Shown here in pieces: positions 11,701 to 20,195 of a stretch of 64,000 nt of DNA; positions within the stretch are counted from its first letter, which is position 1, and each line of letters opens with the position of its first letter. Below the pieces are notes generated by a model. It did not search any database, was not told the DNA's origin, and saw only the letters and a program-made list of their open reading frames with translations. A program made the position numbers and the translations under genes. Source of the stretch: Pectinophora gossypiella. Its lineage: Eukaryota; Arthropoda; Insecta; Lepidoptera; Gelechiidae. The stretch is from assembly GCF_024362695.1 (NCBI RefSeq), contig NC_065419.1:1240678-1304677 (forward strand). Direction: 5' to 3'.

Positions 11701-12896
11701 TTAATATCACCACCCGAATACCCTCGCAGTCGAATAGATGTCTTGATGAGATCATCTTCGTCAATACCAATTTTTTGTAAATAACTACGAGGCAAGACAT
11801 TTGTATCTGCACCCGTATCAATTTTAAACGATACCTCCGTATTGTTTATTGACAATCTCACACACCAGTTATTGTAAGGTTGATTAACATAATGGATTAC
11901 CTGATCGGCGAAGTTATCCTCCTGCACCTCGTATACATTGCACACTCTTGAAAAATGATTCAGATTATTACATTTTAGACATCTTTTACCGTATGCCGGA
12001 CAACCGTTATATTTATGACTCATACCGCACCTCTCACAGATAGATCGTACACCATTACGTTTCACCTCGTGTTGTTGTTTATTATTATAATTGTACGTTG
12101 ACCGCGGCTGCATAGGCGTACGATAAACAGCTGACCGGGTGTGCGCGGTACTCGCGGGATAGGCAGGCGAGCGAGACGGCGGCGGCGGCGGCCGATGCGC
12201 GCGCGCTGCTCCTCGACCGCCCCGGCTCGAGCCAGCTCCACGGCGGGATACCCAGTACATTCTGTAGTCTTCATTTTCTTCTGTTCCATACCCGTCTACA
12301 TTTCTACTGTCTACAGTATATGCGTTGTGTTCTACAAAATCCTTTTTTATCACTCCTGCTTGAACTTTAGACATTTGTGCGATGTTACATAAGTCCACCG
12401 ATTTTTTTAAAGTCAAATCTGGTTCACGCAGTAAGCGTTCTCGCATAGCGTTTTCATGTATGCCACATATCAATCTGTCTCGTACCAGATCGTCACACAA
12501 AGTACCGAACTCACAGTTAGCAGCCAATTTCTTTAACTCGAATGCATATTGTTCTATAGATTCTCCATTTTGCTGATCGCGAGTGAAAAATCGATGACGG
12601 ATCACAGTTATATTCTTTTTTAACAAAAAAAAATTATCAAATTTACTTATTAACGTTTTTAAGTCCGAAAATTTTTCACTAAATTGTTCGTATACCTCCC
12701 GACACTGTTCTCCAACTATGTGTAAAAATATATTTATTTGCACTTTTGGTCCTTTATTAGCAAGTTCACACGCCTCATAATAAATTAAAAATGCAGATTT
12801 CCATTTCATCCAATCTTTGGACACATTTCCCGAGGTTACATTTTCTAAATTATTCACATATGAAAACGGCGGTGGTGGTGGCAAAGTAGATTCCAT
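8757..12896 (-). CDS. Gag-Pol polyprotein of a Mag-like Ty3/gypsy retrotransposon
   Basis: A single uninterrupted frame of 1379 residues encodes all proteins needed for copying and integrating the element in the cytoplasmic particle and nucleus. Residues 1-200 are a gag-like region. An Arg/Pro-rich linker follows (about 215-265, GC-rich in DNA), then two zinc knuckles (C287-C290-H294-C299 and C306-C309-H314-C319). The aspartic protease has D360-T-G. Reverse transcriptase spans about 500-680 with D580 and the F-V-D-D active site at 640-643. RNase H spans about 780-900 (D789, E826, D852, D897). Integrase has H1010, H1013, C1043, C1046 and the D1074, D1127, E1163 triad with 35 residues between the last two. 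The tail is basic. Gag and Pol share one frame, so no ribosomal frameshift is needed; cleavage by its own protease is inferred. The ATG at 12896 was chosen because it opens the frame 129 bp inside the primer binding site. Confidence 0.95.
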   Translation of the reverse strand: MESTLPPPPPFSYVNNLENVTSGNVSKDWMKWKSAFLIYYEACELANKGPKVQINIFLHIVGEQCREVYEQFSEKFSDLKTLISKFDNFFLLKKNITVIRHRFFTRDQQNGESIEQYAFELKKLAANCEFGTLCDDLVRDRLICGIHENAMRERLLREPDLTLKKSVDLCNIAQMSKVQAGVIKKDFVEHNAYTVDSRNVDGYGTEENEDYRMYWVSRRGAGSSRGGRGAARAHRPPPPPSRSPAYPASTAHTRSAVYRTPMQPRSTYNYNNKQQHEVKRNGVRSICERCGMSHKYNGCPAYGKRCLKCNNLNHFSRVCNVYEVQEDNFADQVIHYVNQPYNNWCVRLSINNTEVSFKIDTGADTNVLPRSYLQKIGIDEDDLIKTSIRLRGYSGGDIKVIGKCNLKIKYKDLDYILDFIIADVTSPPILGCHSCQELNLIKLTLAVKSEIENSENKKKILKEYADIFEGVGCLPGEYKIGLDETVRPVVHAPRKLPLAIKDSLNKKLQDMEKQGIISKVEGPSDWVNSMTVVRKPNGDLRICLDPKDLNKAIKREHFHLPTIDEITANLAGSKYFSTLDAKNGFWQLKLHTDSTNLCTFNTAFGRYKFLRLPYGIKSASEVFHKKMYEHFDDLEGVCLFVDDLLVYGKTKQEHDYRLKKVLDRCRTKNLKLNKEKCKFALKEIKYLGHKITQNGIYPDESHTSAIKNMKVPESSKELERFLGLVNYVGRFVPNLAEKTHTLRDLIKKDVEWHWTADHQKSFENLQKCLTTVPVLQYYVVEKPVVLSVDASKNGLGACLLQDNLPVSYASRSLTNAEQNYAQIEKELLACVFACEKFYSYIYGKSDVIIETDHKPLINIISKPIACAPARLQRMLLRLQLYSFKLVYKPGKYLFIADALSRAPEPVCYRDPETRDHFDALAQVCAVTTCNPLTDTHFVHLQKCTQNDNQLQMVITYIDKGWPEHKNLLPDEVTAYWSYKDELTKSYGLVWRGSRVVIPKAMRSEMLKKVHVGHLGLEKCKLRVRECMFWPNINSQLEDYISKCQACITFKNANAKEKMIPHDIPNRAWSKVGTDTFHYKGEKYLIVIDYYSKFIEVVKLHSLRSEDVIDQMKVIFSRQGIPDIVMSDNGPEYCSEHFKQFSKQWNFMHVTSSPRYAQSNGQVERAIQTIKNIMKKTQHDNTDFRLALLLYENTPISRDIPSPAELLNNRKMRTIIPCNPKMLKPKIYKNIRLHLDNRQQKQKKYYDKGAMDMLPLSIGQQVRVRVNKQWVRAIVNGLVGKRSYLVKLVDGGTLVRNRRHLNIDRGQYINKQNCTERDNVLPYDDITVPDEEPTYSTGGRLQSPSGSNNNNIPLSSVSQPQFSRSGRTLRQPDRWGYSAF

Positions 12897-13025
12897 TGCT
12901 TTGCGGTATTATCTTTAAAAATTATGTATTCATCTACACATTCCTATTAACGATTTTCACTTTTTTTTTTTTAGTTCACTTGATCTGTATTACTTTACTT
13001 TTATACCACGGAATTTAGTTCTGAC
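12897..13025 (-). other. 5' leader of the retrotransposon
   Basis: 129 bp lie between the primer binding site and the Gag-Pol start. It probably carries packaging signals, but none can be recognised by eye. An A-run (T-run on the plus strand) lies at about 12961-12972. Confidence 0.6.
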
Positions 13026-13037
13026 CCGACTGCGCCA
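13026..13037 (-). promoter_or_regulatory. Primer binding site, serine tRNA type
   Basis: The minus strand reads TGGCGCAGTCGG directly after the 5' LTR end. This is the complement of the 3' end of insect serine tRNA (CCGACTGCGCCA). The match is 12 bases and stops at the 13th. Confidence 0.85.
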
Positions 13038-13140
13038 TGTCGAGTATGTAGGTATGTATTAAAACACCAGTGCTAGGATGACGACTGATTTATTCCACAC
13101 AAGTAACTACCGACAATCATATTATTTACAAATACCCACA
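13038..13140 (-). repeat. 5' LTR (103 bp)
   Basis: Identical to 7908-8010. It would hold the promoter and the poly-A signal in only 103 bp; no standard TATA box is obvious. Confidence 0.92.
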
Positions 13141-13149
13141 TAAAAATAA

Positions 13150-13227
13150 AATAAATAAAATAAATAAAATTAGATAGATACAATTAAGAATACAATAAAT
13201 AGCTTGAAAACAATATAAGATCCAGGT
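13150..13227. repeat. Right arm of inverted repeat around the LTR element
   Basis: Reverse-complement partner of 7767-7845; the sharpest match is TATAAGATCCAGGT at 13214-13227. Confidence 0.6.
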
Positions 13228-13257
13228 AAAATACATTCCTAAAACACACATACTTAC

Positions 13258-13372
13258 AGGTTGCCTGGAAGAGATTGATACTTAGCAATAAGGTCGCCTA
13301 TTGTACACTTTCTATTACTCTTTTGTTTGTATTTTCCTATTTGACCAATAAAGTGTTTGTTATGTTAAGCCT
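13258..13372 (+). repeat. Rep-T: 3' end of an unidentified LINE
   Basis: AGGTTGCCTGGAAGAGATTG, TAGCAATAAGGTCGCCTATTG and AATAAAGTGTTTGTTATG match the copies at 33.49, 34.89 and 46.97 kb. The family ends in AATAAAG plus a short simple repeat, as expected for a LINE 3' untranslated region. No coding part is preserved. Confidence 0.65.
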
Positions 13373-14149
13373 GTGTTTAAATTTTATTATTAAATTGTTC
13401 CCATCACAAAACTCCTATAGGATCGCTCTACTCCTATAGGAGTCACCATACTTCACTTACCTACGTGTAAAATAAACTCGAAAATATAAACTGGATAAGT
13501 GAATCTCGGCTCCCGTGGACACTAAAGTCTACCAATCAATATAGTTGCCGTCGATACAAATTCGATAAGTTATGGAGTGCCGCCGGAATGGATATTTGGT
13601 GGGCGGATGCGCACTGGCAATCTGGTCAAGTAATAGATTGATGGTTTAAGGTGATTCGTTTTCCATACAAAAGTTGATGCAGTGCTACAGGAAAACGGAT
13701 AGAGGAATATTGTTATAAAACCGATAAATAGTAATATTTTGGTGTATTATTTTCGCAAACTAACAAAAATTTAGGGTCCGAATACGAGAAGTACCATATT
13801 TCAGACCCCTCAATTTTGATCAATTCTACATTTGTAGTGGTGCAGATTACAGTGTATTTGCTGAGCGTGTAGAGGTGTCAATGTTAGTTTGTGTGCGTGA
13901 TAGTTTTTTTTTCTAAAGGCTTTGACTACTTGACAAGTGTAATAGAATGTCAGTGACAATTTATAAAGAGATTTTGTATGAAGAGAATAAATATAAATAA
14001 AAAACTAAAAATACTACAATCTGAGAAAAGGAATATTGGAAAAATATTTTTGTAATAACGTATCTTATTTAAACATTTTTAAATAATGGGTAAATACCGT
14101 GTTTTAAAAGAGGACATATATTATAATAAAAAATCAATACATAAAATGA
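13373..14149. other. No recognised feature
   Basis: Contains the short doublet CTCCTATAGGA at about 13410-13442 but no gene or repeat family. Confidence 0.35.
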
Positions 14150-14205
14150 AATGGCTGTATGGGCATAGTTCCTTTTGCCTTACCCTTCGGGGAAAACCAA
14201 ATCAA
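14150..14205 (+). repeat. Short dispersed repeat, copy 1
   Basis: ATGGCTGTATGGGCATAGTT and CCTTTTGCCTTACCCTTCGG recur at 14592-14640 and in part at 27645-27690. The family is unknown. Confidence 0.5.
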
Positions 14206-14591
14206 AAAAGAAGTTGTTGCATTTGCCGGCCTAAATAGTAGTCATTTATAATTAATTGTTTTTCCATCCAACATAAAGATTTATTTATATTCTCTTTGCC
14301 GCGGACTTTTTGGTGGGACCGGGAACGGGAAGGTTGCTTTCTTCATTGAATAATCTAAATAATCAATACGAAGTGGTGTTTTGTGGTTAATGATCACATT
14401 AGTCGGAAAACATTCCCGATAGTATTATTAAATCGGAATATTCAATAAACAAAGTGTACACCTATCTATTTTCGCTATGCGCCAACAAGCCGCTTACTTC
14501 GTTTGGGGTTCGGAGTAGGAGTCTGCTCCGAGGGTGGGGGCTTAGGTTTCATCATTTCATTAATCATCATCAAGAAAAAAAAACACAAGAC

Positions 14592-14640
14592 ATGGCTGTA
14601 TGTTCATAGTTCCCTTTGCCTTGCCCTTTGGGAAAAAAAA
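14592..14640 (+). repeat. Short dispersed repeat, copy 2
   Basis: Same sequence as 14150-14205, in direct orientation about 440 bp downstream. Confidence 0.5.
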
Positions 14641-15795
14641 TAAGATAAATTTTGAAATTCTTATGTATAATAAACAAACATCACAGACATCATGACAGAT
14701 CTAAAACTAAATAAAATCTTTTTTCTTTTTTCTATTTGACTTATTTATGAATTTTAATCAAGAAAACGTGATAATAAGTTCGACAGCAACCAGTTCAGGT
14801 CCCCGAAACAGCCCATTTCAGGCCGCGTATATATGGAAATACTACTTCAATACGTCCCAGCCTCGTCTTTTTTTAACGTCCTCGTTATAAAAAGACGTCC
14901 TAACCTGAACTAACTAACCTAACAATAAACACCACGCGTAAATATATGTCCAGAAATGCGCTGTGAGTCGTCTGGACTGGGCGCGAAAACAACATAGAAT
15001 TCGATTAGGTGCTAAGTGTCCCGCATGCTATCACCAGCTGTCACTGACATACGTATGAAGTCCCGCGGATTTTATTGGAACTAAATGACAAGTCATAATA
15101 ATTATATGCGGATACTGCGACATCAGCGCCGTGCTTGCGGGACGTCCTGAAGCGCTATTACATCTTTCAAACGCGATGCGACAAAGTTTGAACCTACGCA
15201 ATTTAGGAAAAAATCTACCTTATTATTACTGTACTGTGATCGTTATTTGTAAAATCATACAATACATATACACAATTCTTTATACACAATATAATTATTA
15301 TGACATATTGTGGACTTTTCGGTATACCTACAAAAAAGGAACAATTCAACCATACGTTGTTTTGTTATATCTCAATGGGCTCAGGCAGCGTTTTCGCCGA
15401 AAGCTCCAAGTCGGCTATATTTGTAACGATAATTATGTTTGACATTCATCATCATTTTTGAACCATTTTATACAAAAAAATACTTGTATAAATTATATAC
15501 CCTAAAGCACGCCCATGAATCACTCTACTCATTGGTGAAAACCGTATGAAAATCCGTTCAGTAGTTTTTTAGTTAGCCGCATGTTCACTGATGCGATTAA
15601 TGCCTGTTAGAATTTTACAAAATAAAAAATACGGAAATTACGGAAGGTACTTTAGTGCAAAGTAAATTATTGTATACTTAATTATACTATTATTGGTAAA
15701 AGTGATACTTTTTGAAAATTCCGTAACAAATAGACGGGTTCGCCAAATTCAATTGTAAAAAAAAAATACAAAAAGTAAAAACAATTAAAACATGC
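14641..15795. other. No gene; short Lepidoptera-type repeat scrap
   Basis: Most is unique-looking. CCGTATGAAAATCCGTTCAG near 15541 resembles a motif common in lepidopteran dispersed repeats (inference). The 103-codon frame at 15131-15442 shows no domain and is probably chance. Confidence 0.35.
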
Positions 15796-15858
15796 AGTTG
15801 GGTTTGAACCGTGAACCTTAAGAATGGCGGCTACTGCTTTACCAAATGCGCCATTTAG
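15796..15858 (-). repeat. tRNA-like sequence, SINE head or tRNA relic
   Basis: On the minus strand TGGCGCATTTGGTAAAGCAG resembles an A box and GGTTCAAACCC a B box, at plausible spacing. No acceptor stem is visible. Confidence 0.45.
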
Positions 15859-16253
15859 AAGTTAGAAGTAGACTTCAAATTATGCATCTCTTTTAATAGC
15901 TAACCTAGTTCGCATGTGTGTGTGACAGCTTCGTGTTTGTACACAAATTGAAATGACACCAACTTTTGATGCAATGTTTCAATATGATATCTTCAGTAAA
16001 TACTTCAAAATTGTAGCTTAACTTAAAGATAATGTATGTAAGATTTCGCCACTTAACATTTCACTGGGTCAGAACTCAACACTAAACGAATAAATGGAAA
16101 AAAATACGAAAACTGCAGAAGTAACGCCATCTACTGACGCAGCGTTACCTAGCTGACTGAAACACATCACCTTAAGGGACGCGTCGAAACATAGTACCTA
16201 GTTTTGGGGGAACTGAATTGAAAATGCATAAAAATATATCGAGCGAATTCGCT

Positions 16254-16332
16254 TCTTCTATCGTGCGGGTTATGAGGTGGATTACCAACCTGATCAACCC
16301 TGGTGTCAGGATTATTATTGAGCCGCCAATTC
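16254..16332 (-). repeat. SINE-B 3' end
   Basis: CTTCTTCTATCGTGCGGGTT, GGTGGATTACCAACCTGATC and TTATTATTGAGCCGCCAA are the 3' end of SINE-B read from the plus strand. Confidence 0.75.
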
Positions 16333-16767
16333 AATATATTAACAATACTTATAAATACACGCTATTTTGCACGCGATTTTGTATAACCCTATAGATGATT
16401 ACGTCTAAATACTTAGAAGAAAATACTTTCAAAAATACAAACATCGATACACATAACTTAGTTACGATGTAGTAGAAATAACTTTACACAACCAAGGTAG
16501 ATAATTTTACCGAAAGAAGGATTGTGATTCTTATGAAACTATTTGACGAAATCTACACAAAAAGCACAATGTAAACAAACAACTTGACCCATAATGGTTA
16601 CTTGTTGATTTTTACGTGAACCCTCTTTAAATAGACACTTTATTTGACTAGGGTCAGAAATAAACAAAGGTTATACGGAACCATATAATAAAGGGTCACT
16701 GTGCCCCGTACTGTCGTAGTATCGAGCAAAAAACGGTTTACTAACTTACCAGTAGTGGCCAAATATC

Positions 16768-16835
16768 TTCTTCTCTCGTGTGGGTTGTGAGCCCAATGAC
16801 CGACCTTGTTGAGCCGCCAAAGGCCCATGCTCAAC
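16768..16835 (-). repeat. SINE-B 3' end, diverged
   Basis: CTTCTTCTCTCGTGTGGGTT and GAGCCGCCAAAGGCCCATG identify it. The middle is deleted. Confidence 0.65.
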
Positions 16836-16844
16836 CAACATGAG

Positions 16845-17040
16845 GCGTATACATACATACATAAGATCACGCCTATTTCCCGTTGGGGTAGGCAGAGACA
16901 GAATTCCACTTACTACGACCCTGACACACCACTTTCGCTTCTTCCACTTATAAAGTTCTTCATGCAGGTTCGCTGGTTTAGAGTACAGCTCAAGACATTT
17001 TGGTGGTGACGTTACCACGGTAATGCTCATGGTGTTCTAG
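16845..17040 (+). repeat. Rep-I copy
   Basis: ACATAAGATCACGCCTATTT, TGGGGTAGGCAGAGACAGAA and GCAGGTTCGCTGGTTTAGAG mark this dispersed family, seen also at 27.94, 34.80, 35.70, 37.51, 42.27 and 42.88 kb. No reading frame is conserved. Confidence 0.6.
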
Positions 17041-17157
17041 AGAGATAAGAGCAAAGGAAACTTAAATCCACTTATGTTACTTATTAGATTGAGAAGGGAA
17101 TGTTAAGTTGGTTTGGACACGTAGAGCGGATGAAGGATAATATGATTACGAAAGCAG

Positions 17158-17810
17158 TGGGGGTTTAAATGGCCACATCGAAGCAATTCATCTAAGAAAG
17201 CAATATTGTTATTTGACATAATTTGTTTGCATTGCGCACTTACTTCTGTGTGCGCGAATGTCAAATTGCAATTGAGAATTTTGTTTTACTGAGAAGTCTA
17301 CTGGGTACAAAATTCCCAGTGGTTCTATCAGTAAGTCTAAACATAAACATAAACTGCCTATATACGTCCCACCGCTGGGCACAGGCCTCCCCTCAATCAA
17401 CCGAAGGGGATATGGAGCATACTCCACCACGCTGCGCCACTGCGGGTTGGTGGAGGTGTTTTTACGGCTAATAGCCGGGACTAACGGCTTAATGTGCCCT
17501 CCGAAGCACGGAATCATCTTTCTTTTTTTGGATAATCAGGTGATTCAAGCCTGAAAAGTCCTTACCAAACAAAGGACAGTCTCACAAAGTGATTTCGACA
17601 ATGTCTCCATCGGGAATCGAACCCGGACCTCCAGATCGTCAGCCTAACGCTCTAACCACTAGACCACGGAGGCTGTTATAGTCTGTTATAGCCAGTAAGT
17701 CTATTGGGAAGGAAATTCCCAGTAGTTCAACTGGTAAAACTACTCGGTAAGACTACTGGGAATAGGGGCTTTTTAGGTGAATTGTTTCGATGTGGCTATT
17801 TTAACCCCCA
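17158..17810. repeat. MITE2 split by a SINE-C insertion
   Basis: The left arm is GGTTTAAATGGCCACATCG followed by AAGCAATTCATCTAAGAAAG. The right arm is GTGAATTGTTTCGATGTGGC followed by TATTTTAACCCCCA. In the copy at 34.6 kb the arms enclose about 150 bp; here the gap includes SINE-C at 17340-17692. Confidence 0.8.
17340..17692 (-). mobile_element. SINE-C, full length with 11-bp TSD
   Basis: On the minus strand it has a tRNA-like head (TGGTCTAGTGGTTAGAGCG, GGTTCGATTCCCGA), then the core CGTGCTTCGGAGGGCACATT, then GGTGGAGTATGCTCCATATC and the tail GTGCCCAGCGGTGGGACG. The TSD CAGTAAGTCTA lies at 17329-17339 and 17693-17703. It encodes nothing. Confidence 0.88.
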
Positions 17811-17928
17811 GATCGCCTAAAGCTTAATAAGCTTAATATTGGACCATGGAGGCCTTTACAGTGAAAACATAATTCAGTGAAAACCATGTAAGCGCGTTTT
17901 TGAATAATTACATTCTAGAAAGAGTTTC

Positions 17929-18116
17929 CAAAAAAGCTACAGAGTGGGTTCCTGCAAATGCTGCCAGACGTCGGGGAAGGCCACGAAAAAGATGGCGCGA
18001 CGAGTTAGACCGCTTTTCGAAACGGTGGCACGAACTGGGGACAGGGAGGAGTGGAAGAAGGGAAGAGAGGCCTTTGCCCTGCAGTGGGACATTGCGGGCT
18101 ATTAATAATAATAATA
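17929..18116 (+). pseudogene. 3' end of an RTE-like LINE, frameshifted, with TSD
   Basis: Translation gives the basic C-terminal region ARRRGRPRKRWRDEL, then, after a one-base shift near 18037, DREEWKKGREAFALQWD and a stop at 18103-18105. A (TAA)n tail follows. This tail and the R-R-G-R-P/R-W-D and Q-W motifs are typical of the end of endonuclease-reverse transcriptase proteins of RTE-like LINEs. AGAAAGAGTTTC at 17917-17928 and 18117-18128 is a 12-bp TSD. Only about 190 bp was copied, so it was dead on arrival. Confidence 0.82.
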
Positions 18117-18128
18117 AGAAAGAGTTTC

Positions 18129-18828
18129 GTGTATGTAACAGAACAACTGGATTCCCTCCCATGTCGGCATAGATGGTAACGAAAGGGTCGATTGTTTGGC
18201 TAAACAAGCTATAGTGAATGGTATTAGGTTTAATATCTTGCCTTTCTACACAGATTTGATTCCTTTTTTAAAAGAAAAGATTTTTGCTCTATTCAAAGAA
18301 TTTTTTGACGAAAGGTCTTTAACTAAAGGTATTTGGTACAGAACAATCCAAAACGACCCTTATCGTTACCCGTGGTTCGAGTCTGGAAGTATGGAAAGGA
18401 CAGAACTTGTAATGGCCTTCAGGATTCGTTCGGGACACGTTCCCTTAAACAAATTTGCCTTCCTCATGCGCAAGGCGATTTCTCCGAATTGCGCTGAGTG
18501 TGATACCTTCGAAGATGTGTATCATATCCTGGTGGAGTGCGTCCGGAACGAATCTTTTAGGAGACAAATTTATAATAATAATTTATTTTTGGAGGTAGGA
18601 GGCTGCAATTGTGCTCTGGCAGATCCGCTTAGCGAGGACGCCAGATCACTTTACAAATTAGTAAAATTAGGTATTGGAAGTAGAATAGCTATTGAATAAA
18701 TTGTCAATTATATTAATAAGCTTCTATCATGTAAAATAATTCCTATTTACTGTTTAATTACGAGGACGACATGGTCGTTATTCTTGTACTAAGTCCTTTA
18801 TTAAATAAAAGATATAAAAAAAAAACAG
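18129..18828 (+). pseudogene. 5'-truncated RNase H-bearing LINE, C-terminus
   Basis: The frame from 18139 to the stop at 18697-18699 starts with WIPSHVGIDGNERVD, the end of a LINE RNase H domain. It continues to a Cys/His pattern C-A-E-C...H-I-L-V-E-C (about residues 110-135) often found at the C-terminus of such proteins. An in-frame stop (18136-18138) lies just upstream. After the frame come about 115 bp of 3' untranslated sequence, AATAAA and a poly-A run ending near 18828. It belongs to a non-LTR clade with RNase H; I cannot name the clade. Confidence 0.75.
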
Positions 18829-19048
18829 AACAACTATTATGGATCATGCTGTATGTTATATTACGAACGGTAAAACGTATTAGTTACTTATTACGAACGG
18901 TAAACGTTACTTCATGGTAACGGGACGGGTTACTTTCACATCCTTACAAGACAATAATAATATGAAACGCGGAAGAGTCTATAGGTATCTCTATTGAGCT
19001 TAGAATGGCTCGTAATATGTCTATTATGGCAGATTATTGCTGACGATA

Positions 19049-19482
19049 CACCTTAAGGCTGCTTTTTCACCAGAGCTGTGCGAGTAAAATGTGTCGTACG
19101 AGCATGTGCAGCTGTTCTGTGGAAATGTGAAGGGGTTTCCACCAAAACTCGCTCGACGTAGAGGGAAAATAAGACCACTCACCGTAAAGAGACTCGTCGT
19201 AGCGAGGGTCGCCGTTCGGAAAGTCGCTGTCAACGCTACAATTCAGCTGTGCGAGGTAAACAATGAGGTGTAGCGGAGCTGTCAAAATGCGCAAATGTGC
19301 GATCCTTAGCAGACATTTCTCGCTTGTTTTGTATGTAGAATGACCTCGCTTCGCTAAACCCTTTTCCACCGGAGCTGAGCTGAGCGACGCTAGGAAAATG
19401 AAGTGATTCTATTGGTGGATGTTTTCCTCGCACACCGCTGAGCTACCTCGCACAGCTCTGGTGGAAAAGTAGCCTTAAGGTG
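19049..19482. repeat. MITE6, terminal inverted repeats of about 35 bp
   Basis: The left end CACCTTAAGGCTGCTTTTTC, then ACCAGAGCTGTGCGAG, is mirrored at the right by CTCGCACAGCTCTGGTGG and AAAAGTAGCCTTAAGGTG. The 360-bp interior has several short open frames without recognisable domains. A fragment occurs at 6390-6475. Confidence 0.75.
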
Positions 19483-19534
19483 CTGGTCCACTGGAGTAGA
19501 ATCGCAACAATTTTCTCCCAGATCGGATTTGGAG

Positions 19535-19712
19535 ATGTTAGTGACATTATAACGAAAACTTTGAGGGATGATTCAGACCAAAATATGAAATTGAAAATAA
19601 TAAAAAAACACTAAAATTTTAATTAACTTCCCGACATGAAATTCCTCATGATATCAACTCAGAATCATCCCCCTCAGTATTTCTTACGGCGTCACTAACA
19701 CCCTGTATAAAG
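19535..19712. repeat. MITE1 with diverged interior
   Basis: The left arm GATGTTAGTGACATTATAAC and right arm CGGCGTCACTAACACCCTG mark the ends. The interior is shortened and AT-rich. Confidence 0.75.
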
Positions 19713-20029
19713 TCATTAAAATGAACATTATAAACTACTCTAAATATACTTACTTATAAAACAGTCTAAAATAAAGATATTATGACAATAATAACGAGGA
19801 GTGTACCACTTTTATCCCCTTATATGTGTTGGGAATGTTAGGATGAAAAATGACCTCATAAAGATATGTCGTGTCATAAAAACTTGGTTTTATTAATAGC
19901 CGCCGAAGACTTGTAACAAGGCACGGGCCAGCAGCATTTGAACTGTAGGGATGTGACGCTACGGATATTGGGAAGATTTGATTTTATTTAAAACACATGT
20001 CTTTCATGTGACAAATGATCGGAATGCAC

Positions 20030-20175
20030 GGTAAGCCGTTGCTCACACGTTACTAGCCCTAACGCTTCTACCAACCTGAAGCGATGCAGCGTGATGGAGT
20101 ATGCTCCATATCCTCTCCGGTTGGTTGAGGGAAGGCCTGTGTCCAGCAACGGAACGTATATAGGCTATTTATGTA
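20030..20175 (+). repeat. SINE-C 3' part
   Basis: GCACGGTAAGCCGTTG, GATGGAGTATGCTCCATATC and GGCCTGTGTCCAGCAACG match SINE-C. The head is missing. Confidence 0.75.
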
Positions 20176-20195
20176 TGTTGGTTATTCATTTATGT

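Larger units (their letters stand above)
7908..13140 (-). mobile_element. Complete Mag-like Ty3/gypsy LTR retrotransposon
   Basis: The 5.2-kb element is read on the minus strand. In order it has the 5' LTR (13038-13140), a primer binding site complementary to serine tRNA (13026-13037), a short leader, one Gag-Pol frame (8757-12896), a 3' noncoding stretch, a polypurine tract and the 3' LTR (7908-8010). Very short LTRs plus serine-tRNA priming fit the Mag lineage described from Bombyx. The LTRs are identical and the frame has no stop, so insertion was probably recent. No clear TSD was found: flanking bases are GAATT on the left and TAAAA on the right. There is no envelope gene. Confidence 0.93.

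Noticed and set aside
12141..12392. Arg-rich plus-strand frame
   Set aside because: Antisense shadow of the GC-rich Arg/Pro linker of Gag.
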